From Cryptomeria japonica (taxonomy: Eukaryota > Streptophyta > Pinopsida > Cupressales > Cupressaceae), in NCBI RefSeq assembly GCF_030272615.1, contig NC_081408.1, positions 198,240,841 to 198,304,840 on the forward strand: a stretch of 64,000 bases of DNA. Reading direction: 5' to 3'. The translations under genes were made by a program, and so were the position numbers. The notes under the pieces are model-generated. The model was not told the origin of the DNA. It worked only from the letters and a program-made list of their open reading frames with translations, and did not search any database. How positions within the stretch are numbered: the stretch's first letter is position 1; each line of letters opens with the position of its first letter. This document shows positions 23,371 to 32,695 of this stretch, in pieces.

Positions 23371-24190
23371 TGTTAGGATTAATGATAGTCCCAAAGATAC
23401 TGAGAGGGGGGGGTGAATCAGTATCTAACTGGTTAACAGAATATTTAACCTTATTAAGTATTTTTCAGTCCAAAATAGTATAACAATAAATAAGAATTAA
23501 TGCAATAAACAGGAATAGTAAAGACAACATAGAAAACATACCATAACACAAGATGTTTAATGAGGAAACCAGGTGTGGGAAAAACCTCGGTGGGATTTGT
23601 GACCCACAATATTCACTCACTGGCCAATGAATAAATATTACTTACAATGAGGGGCCTGCACATGCAGGAAGGCCAACTGCCTAGAGCTCACTGCTCAATA
23701 AGAGTCTCACTGACTACAAAAGTGGATTATGAAATCCAATACAATGTACTACTTTAAAGTAGCATCAACTATGCTAGGTTCAGTACCAGTTTAATCTCAT
23801 TCTATAACCAAAACCTTCATTGTCAACTTATATCTCCTTATACAAATATATCATTCATTCATGCTATCCTTCTACCATACTTAATTACACAAAATGACCT
23901 ATAAGATCTCATACATATATACGAGTCTTTTACAATATGCTTTGTCAGATTTACAAAAGATAATTACATTAAATACATTAAACAAAAGTTTATTCCTTGT
24001 CGGTTGGGGTGTCGGTATGCATTGTTGCTGTTGTCGGTGAAGTGCCTACCAGTGTATGTAGATGTCTATGCTAGTGTCAATGCCTACCAATGGATTTACG
24101 AGATGAGTGCCAGAAGGTTGCTAGATGATTGCCAGTAGGTTGCCACCAATGACAACACTATCATTCTCATAAGAGTGTAGAATGCAAACA
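23371..24190 (-). mobile_element. C2 5' LTR
   Basis: This is the right-hand LTR in plus coordinates, bounded by the primer-binding site on one side and TSD gtctc (24191) on the other. On the minus strand it begins TGTTTGCATTCTACAC and ends ATTAATCCTAACA. Confidence 0.85.
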
Positions 24191-24690
24191 GTCTCGCGGG
24201 ATAAGAAATACAAATGCAACAGCATGTATTCCCCTTATCATGCGAAGGTTCAAAGACAAAGGCAATGTCTCGTGGGATAAGGCATTTGAGAAAAGACAAT
24301 GTGTTTTCTCTTATCCTGTGGGGTTAAGGGGAGCACAATGTGATGCTACGAGATAAGGAAAGTCAAAAGCGAATGAGGCTTTCCCCTTATCCCATAGGGT
24401 TAGAATAACATGGAGAAAACTTATCCTGGAGGAAACAAAGACACAGGTGGTCTCGCAAGATAACAAAAGAAAAACTCTTATCCCGCGATGTGGAGGAGGG
24501 ACCCATAGAGATCCCGTAGGATAAGGAGAAAACAAAAACTACAAAACATTTTTCTTATCCCGCAAGGTAAATTCAAAGACACAAAAAGGTCATGGGATAA
24601 GAAGAACATGAAAAAACAAAGAAAAGTCTTATCCAATGAGGTAAAAGAAGACCCATAGTGATATCACAGGGTAAGACGCAAGGCCGTTTA
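24187..24690. repeat. Alternating inverted motif array of LTR X
   Basis: About fourteen copies of a 12-16 bp motif occur. The forward form is like TCTCGCGGGATAAG and the reverse form like CTTATCCCGCGAGG. They alternate almost strictly in orientation at roughly 35-40 bp spacing (for example forward near 24191, 24268, 24453, 24512 and 24588; reverse near 24232, 24312, 24377, 24477, 24552 and 24627). One more copy lies left of C2 at 17602. Individual copies have drifted, often at CG sites. Neighbouring copies could pair as hairpins. Confidence 0.7.
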
Positions 24691-25916
24691 GCAGACAATA
24701 CAGTGAAGAGGACATGGACTCAGGGTGCCATGTCAACCATTTGTGGCCGTCAGATCTTCATAAAGGCTCAATCTGACAGCCATGTTTTAATCATCGATTG
24801 GGCTGCTAGAGGCCTAGATGGAGAGATCTCACGCATCCATCTTCGCACAAATCTCTCAGATCAACGATCAACATTTGAATTCATGGAGGCCATTGGCATT
24901 TGAACTTTTGCATGTGGGTTTTTGTCGACTCGACTATCGAGACATTCTTCCTGCTCAAGTCGGTGTCTCATATCTAATCCATCGTCATTACTTCAGATGC
25001 TACCCTGTAGGCCATTTTCAAATGCCACCATGCCTTCTTTTATGTAGATTAGAGAATTTTGGTCCCTACAAGTGTGCTCATCCATGCTTGTTGATAGGGA
25101 TTACTTCTCCAAGGGGGGTTTTTTCGCGCTTCCAGAGACAAAGGACTAGCTTGCAGAGCTAATACAACATGCCATCAAATCTCAGATCTTATCTCTCCCT
25201 CTCCTCTGATATTTTTGTAACCTAACCTGGGTGGGGTTAGGGTGTTCTCAGATGTAACCATCTGAGTTATGCCTGACATAAAAAGGAAATTTTGTAACTT
25301 TTGGTTCAAATCTTCTCCCTTCTTTTCTCATGCATAATTCTTATGTCTCTTTGTATCTGTAAATTTGTCTTATCTCTGCATTAATAGAATCTACATGTCT
25401 TACCTAGTTTCAATTTATGCAAATGTGTGTATTTTCTTACATGTTTGTATGAATACATATTTTTCTTGTTTTCTCAGCACATGCGATAGTGTTGACTCCT
25501 CTTAGAGTGGCATCTAAGAAAATTGTTCATTCCTATGCCATTTTTGAAAATTCCAACCTTGACTCAGTCTTAGAAAGCTAGACTTGGATAGAAACTTATG
25601 TATCTTCTGGGCGGTTTTATTGATGCTCTGTGTAGCTATAGGCAAGGGAGATCATCATATCAATCTAGGTGCAAACCCTATTTCCCTTCATTCATGCAAC
25701 TCTTCTCTTTCTCCCTTTTCCTTGTCAAACCATATATTAGTTTTATCAGTATTGGGTTGGTCCAACACTCTGCAGTCAGATTGAAGAGGAATTTGGCCTT
25801 CTCCGGAGATTCAACCTCACAACAACGCAAGGTCCCTCACTTGAGAGGTTGATTCAATGTTGCACAAGGTTTGTGGTCAATCCTAATCACCAGGGGTGAA
25901 AAATTTTGTGTTAAGA
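24691..25916 (+). other. Right part of LTR X, non-coding
   Basis: This sequence has LTR character. It includes 'ggccgtcagatcttcataaa' near 24744, a short inverted 'cctaacctgggtggggttagg' hairpin near 25223 and a TATA-like 'cataaaaagg' near 25277. Open frames here (for example 24658-24903) have no recognisable protein features. I see no gene. Confidence 0.5.
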
Positions 25917-26264
25917 GAGTCCACATGCATACATCTCCTTCATGAGATTTCCTAACATGTATGGGCTTGGGCATACAACTCTCTCTTTCACAGAGTTTGC
26001 CCAAATAATTTATGGTTCTTACATTTATTTATTTATTTATTTTTAAGTCAATTTTTATCATCAAATTGTACAATCATGGTTTGCATTCCTTCCAACTTCA
26101 GCATTTTGTTACAAGAGAAAGTGCCCAGTGATGTACTACAAAGCATAATACTCAGAGTATATTAAAATAGTTTGTCATAGCACTAAGACATCAGTCTTAT
26201 GAAATGCATTGTTACTAATTATCATATGGGTGTTGTACCATCCTTAAAATTCCTTCAGGTTCTC

Positions 26265-27313
26265 TCAACATTGTCTTCGTGGCTTGTAACAAACCCCTCG
26301 CTCACAAGGTTTCCAATTGTATTGCGAATATCATTGAGGTTGACTTTCTTGGATCCCTATTTGTGCATTTCCTCTAGTAACTCTGTTATACATGTTGATG
26401 GTCCCCCTATCTGCATCTTTTCCATGATAAGAATCCGAATTGATGAAACAAGATTGGCCCGTCTTATTCTTTCACTAGTTGAAACTCCCGTAGTGATGAG
26501 ATCCATGTTAATGGTCCCAGCTGAATGATCGGTGGTAGATTGTTGAAGTGCAACTTCAAGTAGGAAGAATTCTTCTGCCACATCACACCTTTCAACCCAC
26601 TCAGAAAATTGAATGTGGGTTAGTTCTTCACTAATTCTTATCAACCTCTCAATTTGCTAAGGTGTTGTTGTGATAACCTTTTTTATACTACCAGGTAATT
26701 TTCCTTTCCTATGCATTTTAGCATAACCACAGATCAGATCCTCTGCAGCCACATTAGATATTTTGGGTTGTATATGTTGTCTTACATAAGTGATATATGA
26801 AGTGAGGGTTGGGAGGTCCAATGCATCCATTGTTTGGTCCTCAGGCTCATCATAATGCAATGCAACAAGATGCCTTGCAAGGCATTGATCTATTTGTTCC
26901 TCATCTTTATCAAGCACTAGGTAGATAAGATCAAACTTGGAAAGCAATGTTGGAGGAAGTTGGATACTATCAATAACTGAAAGTTTATGGTTGTAGCGTG
27001 AAACACTAGGATTGGCACAGGCTAAAACTGATGTCCTTGCATTAAGAGATGCTATGATCCAAGCCTTTGCAATTGACTCTATTTGTTGTTCCATAAACAT
27101 GTGTAAATACTACGAGCATTATTTGACATATTGTCAAAATCATCTATGCAACAAATACCCCTATCACTCCATACTTGTGCTCCACTTTCTAGAACTATTT
27201 CACCAATTTTAGGGTCCTTTGATATATAAGTAGTCAAACCAACTGCAGAACTTCCACGACTACTTGTATAAATGCCTCAAGGAGCAAACTTATGCACATA
27301 CTAAAGTATTATG
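26265..27313 (-). pseudogene. MCM4: MCM4 C-terminal fragment, copy A
   Basis: The minus-strand translation matches the C-terminal half of MCM4, a subunit of the MCM2-7 replicative helicase. Visible are the Walker-B-like 'GICCIDDFDNMS' (family CIDEFDKM), 'SLNARTSVLACANPS', the arginine-finger region 'PPTLLSKFDLIYLVLDKDEE', 'LVALHYDEPEDQ' and the C-terminal winged-helix segment ending 'VTSHEDNVERT' before a TGA at 26267. It starts just after where Walker A would be. There are no introns, so it derives from spliced RNA or a single large exon. Frameshifts (near 27090 and elsewhere) and stops make it non-functional. Confidence 0.88.
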
Positions 27314-27698
27314 TTTTTTTGCATTGAGTGGGTAAAGTCTTTTTGGCGCAGAAAATTTCAATCAACTCTCATGGATTCCACAGGCATACATCCCCTTCAC
27401 GAGATTGCCTAACTTGTATGGGCTTGGGCATTCAACTCTCTCTTTCAAAGAGTTTACCCCAAAATTTTATGGTTCTTACATTTTTTTTAAGTCAATTTTT
27501 GTCATCAGATTGTACAACCATGTTTTGCATTCCTTCCAACTTCAACATTTTGTTACAAGAGAAAGTACCTAGCGATGTACTATAGAGCATAATGCTCAAA
27601 GGATATTAAAATAGTTTGTCACAATACTAAGACAAAAGTCTTATGAAATACATTGTTACTAATTATCATATGGGTGTTGTACCCTACTTAAAATTCCT

Positions 27699-28753
27699 TC
27701 AGGTTCTCTTAACATTGTCTCCATGAATTGTAACAAACCCCTCACTCACAAGGATTCCAATTGCATTGTGAATATCATTGAGGTTGACTTCCTTGGATCC
27801 CTATTTGTGAATTTCCTCTAGTAACTCTATTATGCATGTTGATGGTCCTCTTGCCTACATCTTTTCCATGATAAGAATCCTAACTGAACAATATTGGCTC
27901 GTCTTATTCTTTCCCTAGCTGAAACTCCTGTAGTGATGAGATCCATGTCAATGGTCCCAGTTGAATGATCAATGGTAGATTGTTGAAATGCAACTTCAAG
28001 TAGGCAGAATGCTTCTGCCACATCACACCTTTTGACCCACTCAGAGAATCAAATGCGGGCTAGTGCTTCCCTAATTATTATCAACCTTTCAATTTGATGA
28101 GGTGTTGTTGTGATAACCTTTTTGCTACTGCCAGGGAAGTTGCCCTTCCTACACATTTCAACATAACCACGGATTATATCCTTTCCAGCCTCATCAGATA
28201 TTTTAGGATGTATATGTTGTCTTGCACAAGTGATATATGAAGTGAGGATTGGGATGTCCAATGCATCCAGTGTTTGGTCCTCAGGCTCATCATAATGCAA
28301 TGCAACAAGATGCCTTGCAAGGCATTGATCTATTTGTTCATCAAATTTATCAAGCACTAGGCAGATTAGATAAAAATTGAAAAGAAATGTTGGAGGAAGT
28401 TGGATATTATTAATAACTGAAAGTCTAGGGTTGTAGTGTGAACTACTAGGGTTGGTACAAGCTAAAATCGATGTCCTTTCATTAAAGATGCTCTGATCCC
28501 AACCTTTGCAATTGACACTGTTTGTTGTTCCATAATCTTATGTAACATGCTACGAGCATTATCTGACATCTTTTCAAACTTGTCTATGCAACAAATACCC
28601 CTATCACTCAATACTAGTGCTCCACTTTCTAGAACTATTTCACTAGTTTCAGGGTCCTTTGATACATAAGCAGTCAAACCAACTGTAGAAATTCCATGAC
28701 CACTTGTATAAATGCCTCGAGGAGACAACTTATTCACATATTGAAGTACTGTG
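27699..28753 (-). pseudogene. MCM4: MCM4 C-terminal fragment, copy B
   Basis: This is a second copy of the same fragment, more complete at its start: '[18 protein letters not shown]', '[18 protein letters not shown]', 'HYDEPEDQTLDALD' and 'KISDEAGKDIIRGYVEMCRK'. The Walker B acidic residue of CIDE is Lys here, and frameshifts occur near 28490 and 28360, so it is dead. It ends at the same stop position as copy A (TGA at 27701) and begins at the same truncation point beside the T-run. The two copies arose by tandem duplication of one captured fragment. Confidence 0.88.
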
Positions 28754-29045
28754 TTTTTTTACATTGAGTGGGTAAGGCTTTTTGGGGCAAAAAATTTGTA
28801 TCATCTCTATGGAGTCCACATGCATACATATCATTCACGAGATTGCCTAACTTGTATGGGCTTGGGCATACAACTCTCTGTTTCACAGAGTTTACCCAAA
28901 AATTTTATTGTTCTTACATTTATTTATTTATTTTTTATGTCAATTTTTGTCTTCAAATTGTACAACCACGCTTCGCATTCCTTCCAACTTCAGCATTTTG
29001 TTACAAGAGAAATTACCCAACAATGTACTATAGAGCATAAACAAG

Positions 29046-29291
29046 TATAGTCAAATTAGTTATTATAGAAATATTTATACAATGAGATGGTGTCAAAAAT
29101 ATATTTATTTAGGGTGCCTTATAGGTTCTAATTTTAGATGTTGATTGGATTTTGGAAGCAAAGACCCTTAACCTCTATTGATCTATAACCACAAAATAGA
29201 ATCAGAAGATACTAATAATTATATTAAGGGTTGCTCATACAAACAAGTATAGTCAAATTAGATATTAAAGAAAGATTCATACAATGAGATA
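29046..29291. repeat. Short duplicated AT-rich segment
   Basis: 'aagtatagtcaaattag' followed by 'aaagattcatacaatgagat' and 'gtgccttatag' occurs at about 29042-29120 and again at 29243-29330. This is a local direct duplication of about 90 bp spaced 200 bp apart. It is non-coding. Confidence 0.5.
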
Positions 29292-29965
29292 GTGGTGAAA
29301 ATGTGTTTATGTATGGTGCCTTATAGCAATTCTCCCTATTCAACTCTTAAGTCCTTGTTGGAAAGATACTCATTAGATTTTGGTCAAAAGATAAATTCAT
29401 CAAAATCCAAGGTATACATCCTTAACTCTAATTGTCTTGTAAAAGATAATATTACTAGGGTCCTATGCTTCCAATGATAGAATTGCCTTGAAATCACTTT
29501 GGCATTCATTTCTTCATGGCTCAAAATAAACCTTCAGACTATCAGAAAGTCATTCAAAGCTTACAAACTAGGATCTCTAATTGGAAAGGCAAATGGTTAT
29601 CAATGGCATCTAGAAAAGAAATGATAAAATCAGCTCTTAACACGATTCCCAATTGTTACATGGTTGTTTTGAAATCTCCTAAATCAGTAATCTCAAAATT
29701 AGAGAGTTATCATAAATTTCATTTGGAAAGTAAATCTAGATAAAAAAATAAAAATTCCATCTAATCTCATTAGCAAACATGAATTTAGATAAGTCTAAAG
29801 GTGGATTGGGTATTTACAACATCTCAGTGATAAATTTATCTCTAGATACAAAATTGGTTTAGAACATGTACAATAAGCCTCATGCCAAATCATGTAAATT
29901 TGTGCAAAGGAAATAGCTTTATTCTTCTAATCCAAGAAATAAGTTTACAGTTTCTAATCCTTAAT
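29292..29965 (+). pseudogene. LINE reverse-transcriptase fragment
   Basis: This plus-strand fragment resembles the post-catalytic part of plant LINE RT. It shows 'LLERYSLDFGQKINSSKSKV', then 'LQTRISNWKGKWLSMASRKE', 'KSALNTIPNCYMVVLKSPKS', and later 'DKSKGGLGIYNIS'. The same region of the LINE at 2426-10416 reads 'YGEATGQLINWSKSF' and 'NLSGWKGALLSQASKVQMLK', a clear parallel. Frameshifts near 29480 and 29740 and loss of both ends show a relic inside the CACTA element. Confidence 0.75.
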
Positions 29966-31544
29966 TTTATTATTAATATTTATTATTAAATTATTAAATT
30001 ATATTTCAAAGTAGGGACATTACAGTCTACCCTTTCCAAATTTGCTTGTCCTCAAGCAATGTTGATTTTAATTTTCTCAAACAAAGGTGAGAAGCATGAC
30101 ACATTTATGACCTTCATATCCCCTTTGGTTCACTCTTGTTATTCTCATATTCTAGATTAACTAAAAATATAGAGCCAAACGCAGAGAATACACTTGAAAA
30201 TACAAAGCATACACATGTATATATGAAGACATAGAGCATACACAGAGTATACAGATGAATATACGCATTGTTAGACCCTTCTTATTGGTTAGAATGCATT
30301 CATTATTGTATTGCTTAGAAATGAAATATTGATCGACAATCTATGTATTGTATTGCTTGGAAATCAAAAATTACAAATATGCAAGTATAGGTGGTATTGA
30401 AAAACCACCATAGTTCTATCACCCCAAAATCACCCTCAAAACTACCATCCCAGCAAAAATCAAACCCTAATACATGTAGAATTGGCCTACCAACACTACT
30501 AGCAAAAATCCCCATGTACATACAAAATTTTGGAGAAAACATACATAGAACAAAAAGATACAAATAGACAACACAAACTCCACTGGCCATGGCAAGATTA
30601 ACCCAGAAGGGGCATATACTTGGGGTCCTCATAGAATTCTGAGAGTTTCTTCATTGCTTGGGAGGTTTGGGGTCTTGACCGCAACTCTCGACCCACCTCT
30701 ACTCATGCCACTTCATGAAGAACCCCTAAAACCTCATCACATTGCTTCAATCTTTTGAAATTTTTGAATGCTTGCCACCCATGAAAAGCAAGAGCTTTTC
30801 ATCTTGCCTTCAAATCATCATCAACCCATCGAATGAGTGGTAGCGGCACCACTAGACAAGCCACCCCTACCTCAAGAATAATGCCCACTGTTGGGACCAC
30901 ACAAGCACACACACTATCCAGTTTTAACAGATACATTAAGTCAATTATAACTCTCAAGGTATTTTTCACCTTGTCCACCTTAACCTCAAACTGGAAACCC
31001 CAGGATGCAATCAATTAATGTGCCTCCATGTTTGTCCTATAGTGATTACTTACATGGACAATTTCCTCTCCTAGCAGCATCTTCACAACCTCATACAGGT
31101 GCTCATCCTTAAACAAAACAAACCTTTTAGCCTCCTATCTATGAATCATCCAATAAATGGGACCAATTTCTTGTTAGTATGGAAGGAGAAATTGGCTTCC
31201 ATGGTACATAAGGCACTCAAGACAACTCTACATATAGTATGATACCAAGAAAATGGCACTCCAACAACACTCTACCCACTCCACTCAATCTTTAAACACC
31301 TCACACTCAATTATGACAGCCATCTATTGTTAGTATTTATCACAATCCCTATCATCATTCCTCTGAATGTTATAGTTTATCTGCACAAGCCAACATTAAA
31401 GCCATCTAAATATTAGCCATTCAGTGCATACAACAAGGCAATATCTTTGCTTATGAGCATTCTTGATCACCACAAGGCAATAACACAAGACAATTCATTC
31501 AAATGTATTCAAGACAGTTCACAACATTTAATTCTTTTCGGGCC
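29966..31544. other. CACTA interior, unassigned
   Basis: I recognise no gene. On the minus strand 31120-30620 there is a weakly coding-like tract ('EAKRFVLFKDEHLYEVVKML', 'GRESRSRPQTSQAMKKLSEF') broken by stops and frameshifts. It could be another captured gene fragment, but I cannot name it. A duplicated 'agcatacacatgtata' type repeat lies near 30200. Confidence 0.3.
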
Positions 31545-32237
31545 GATCCACATGTGTGCACTATCCCATTAAAGGTTATTATGCCATTTCACAAACCCAC
31601 TTTATTCCTCCTTTTGAAATGTGACCTTTTTACCAATTCCAAAGTGGTAGTTGATGCCCTTCATGAAATAGCGTCGAGTTCACTATTTTACAATCCTCAC
31701 TTTTGTCTTTTGCGAAATGGCGATGTATTCGTCATTTTGCAAATCATTATTTTAGCTTTGCAAAACAACAATAGGTTCACTATTTTGCATCCTTCATATT
31801 TAGACTACGTGAAACAACAAAAGATTTGCCATTTCACATCATTTGTTTTTTGACTCTTGTGAAATCGGCATCTGACAATGTAGTTGTATGTGCGACAATA
31901 TTTTCATCAAACTAGCATGCTCTACATTGTCGCAATTGCAACAAACCATTTAAATATCTGACAAAGTTTCTATATGTGCAATGATTTTTTCGTCATAATT
32001 ACTAATGTTTTGTGTTGATTGTTCATCGCAAGACTAACGAAATTTTTGTCTATATTCTGATGAAAACTGCTCGTATTTTTTCACGACATTGTTCAACGAT
32101 ACTTGGTCAAGAGTTTGACAAAAATAGGAATATCAGACAAGCGACAATTTTTTTTGGGCATTTCGTTGGTAATCTGATGATAGTCTGTCAAAATTTCAAC
32201 AAACATTCATTAGAAATTGGTGCCAAATACAATAGTG
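31545..32237. repeat. CACTA right subterminal repeat arrays
   Basis: There are two consecutive arrays. From 31560 to 31870 a 10-12 bp motif occurs about ten times in both orientations: GCCATTTCAC, or TGCGAAATGGC with variants. From 31870 to 32237 a second motif set built on TGTCGCAA and CTGACAAA appears in both orientations, up to the TAGTG end. Dense short repeats in both orientations near the ends are the usual transposase-binding arrangement of CACTA elements. Confidence 0.6.
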
Positions 32238-32279
32238 CTAAGAAAAAAGTCTCTGTGGTGTAGCTTCCATTGATGTAAT

Positions 32280-32695
32280 TAACACGACAGGTTTTCTCCC
32301 TTGCCATCACGCAACATGGAAATCTAGAGAAAAGTGACCCTACGGGGTAACATAAAAGCAAAGCAAAAGGCATCCCCTGCTATCCTGTGGTAACAAAGAG
32401 TGAAGTCAAGCAATCTCAAGGGGAAACAAAAAGCATAGAAAATGTGTCCCCCACTATCCTGTGGTTATTAGAACTAAAGTGAAATGGTATCATGAGGAAA
32501 AAAAAGTGAAGCTAATAAGGTCCCTTGCTACCCCACACCAAGAAAGACTAAAGAGGGATGACCTTGCGGGGTTAAAAGAAAAAGAGGAGATTGAGACCCC
32601 TACCATCCCGAACCAATAAATCTTAAGAAAAATGGTCTCGAGGGGTGATTAAAATGGAAGATTGAGTGCAATCTTGTCAACCCACAAGAAGGATT
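32280..32695. repeat. Alternating inverted motif array of LTR Y
   Basis: About eleven motifs alternate between a forward form like GACCTTGCGGGGTTAA and a reverse form like CCCCTGCTATCCTGTGG, spaced roughly 35-40 bp. It continues the array begun at 15945 on the other side of the CACTA insertion. The arrangement, spacing and CG-rich core resemble the array in LTR X, but the motif differs. Confidence 0.65.

Larger units (their letters stand above)
17616..24190 (-). mobile_element. C2: pol-less copia-like LTR retrotransposon with a giant ORF
   Basis: This is a complete element on the minus strand: 5' LTR 24190-23371, primer-binding site 23370-23353, gag-derived ORF 23299-22295, large ORF 21889-18738, polypurine tract 18441-18430 and 3' LTR 18429-17616. 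The TSD is gtctc (17611-17615 and 24191-24195). The LTRs (820 and 814 bp) differ at a modest number of sites by eye, fewer than the G1 LTRs, as expected for the innermost insertion. No protease, integrase or RT was seen. It is therefore non-autonomous for polymerisation but carries two long ORFs. Confidence 0.85.
17284..25916 (+). mobile_element. X: solo LTR (about 2.05 kb) split by C2
   Basis: It begins TGTTGGCATTTT and ends near 'ttttgtgttaaga', flanked by TSD gagtc (17279-17283 and 25917-25921). The unoccupied site is preserved in the sister repeat unit at about 28801-28830, which independently proves the insertion. Without C2 it is about 2.05 kb and non-coding. The end does not read CA; it resembles a decayed version of Y's 'gtgttcaaca' end. 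Because ends and internal grammar (palindromes, then an alternating array) parallel Y, X and Y are probably related LTR families. Confidence 0.7.
25922..29045. repeat. Tandem 1.45-kb repeat units containing MCM4 fragments
   Basis: Units start at 17219 (continuing at 25922 after insertion X), 27314 and 28754. Unit lengths are about 1457 and 1440 bp, followed by a partial unit C of about 290 bp (28754-29045). Each full unit reads: T-run, 'acattgagtgggtaagg' segment, a non-coding stretch with a TTTA-type simple repeat (26021-26043) and, on the minus strand, the MCM4 C-terminal coding fragment. Unit C contains only the non-coding first part. Confidence 0.8.
16070..32237. mobile_element. CACTA transposon carrying MCM4 fragments
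   Basis: It begins CACTAACTCATTTG and ends CAAATACAATAGTG, flanked by the 3-bp TSD cta (16067-16069 and 32238-32240). The terminal repeats match at CACTA and again at ATTTG, the rest being decayed. Subterminal regions have short motifs in both orientations, as CACTA elements do. Without insertion X the element is about 7.5 kb. It holds tandem MCM4-derived segments and a LINE fragment; I recognise no CACTA transposase (TNPD) or TNPA sequence. It is therefore probably a non-autonomous element that captured gene fragments. Confidence 0.72.

Noticed and set aside
24187-24690. CRISPR-like spaced repeats in LTR X
   Set aside because: The motif alternates in orientation, is degenerate and lies in a plant LTR; no cas genes are present.
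24658-25162. Frames in the right half of LTR X as a captured gene
   Set aside because: They are short and overlapping in two frames, without recognisable domain, in sequence that behaves as LTR.
26265-28753. Functional MCM4 gene
   Set aside because: Only the C-terminal half is present, twice, with frameshifts, stops and a lost Walker A, inside a CACTA element.
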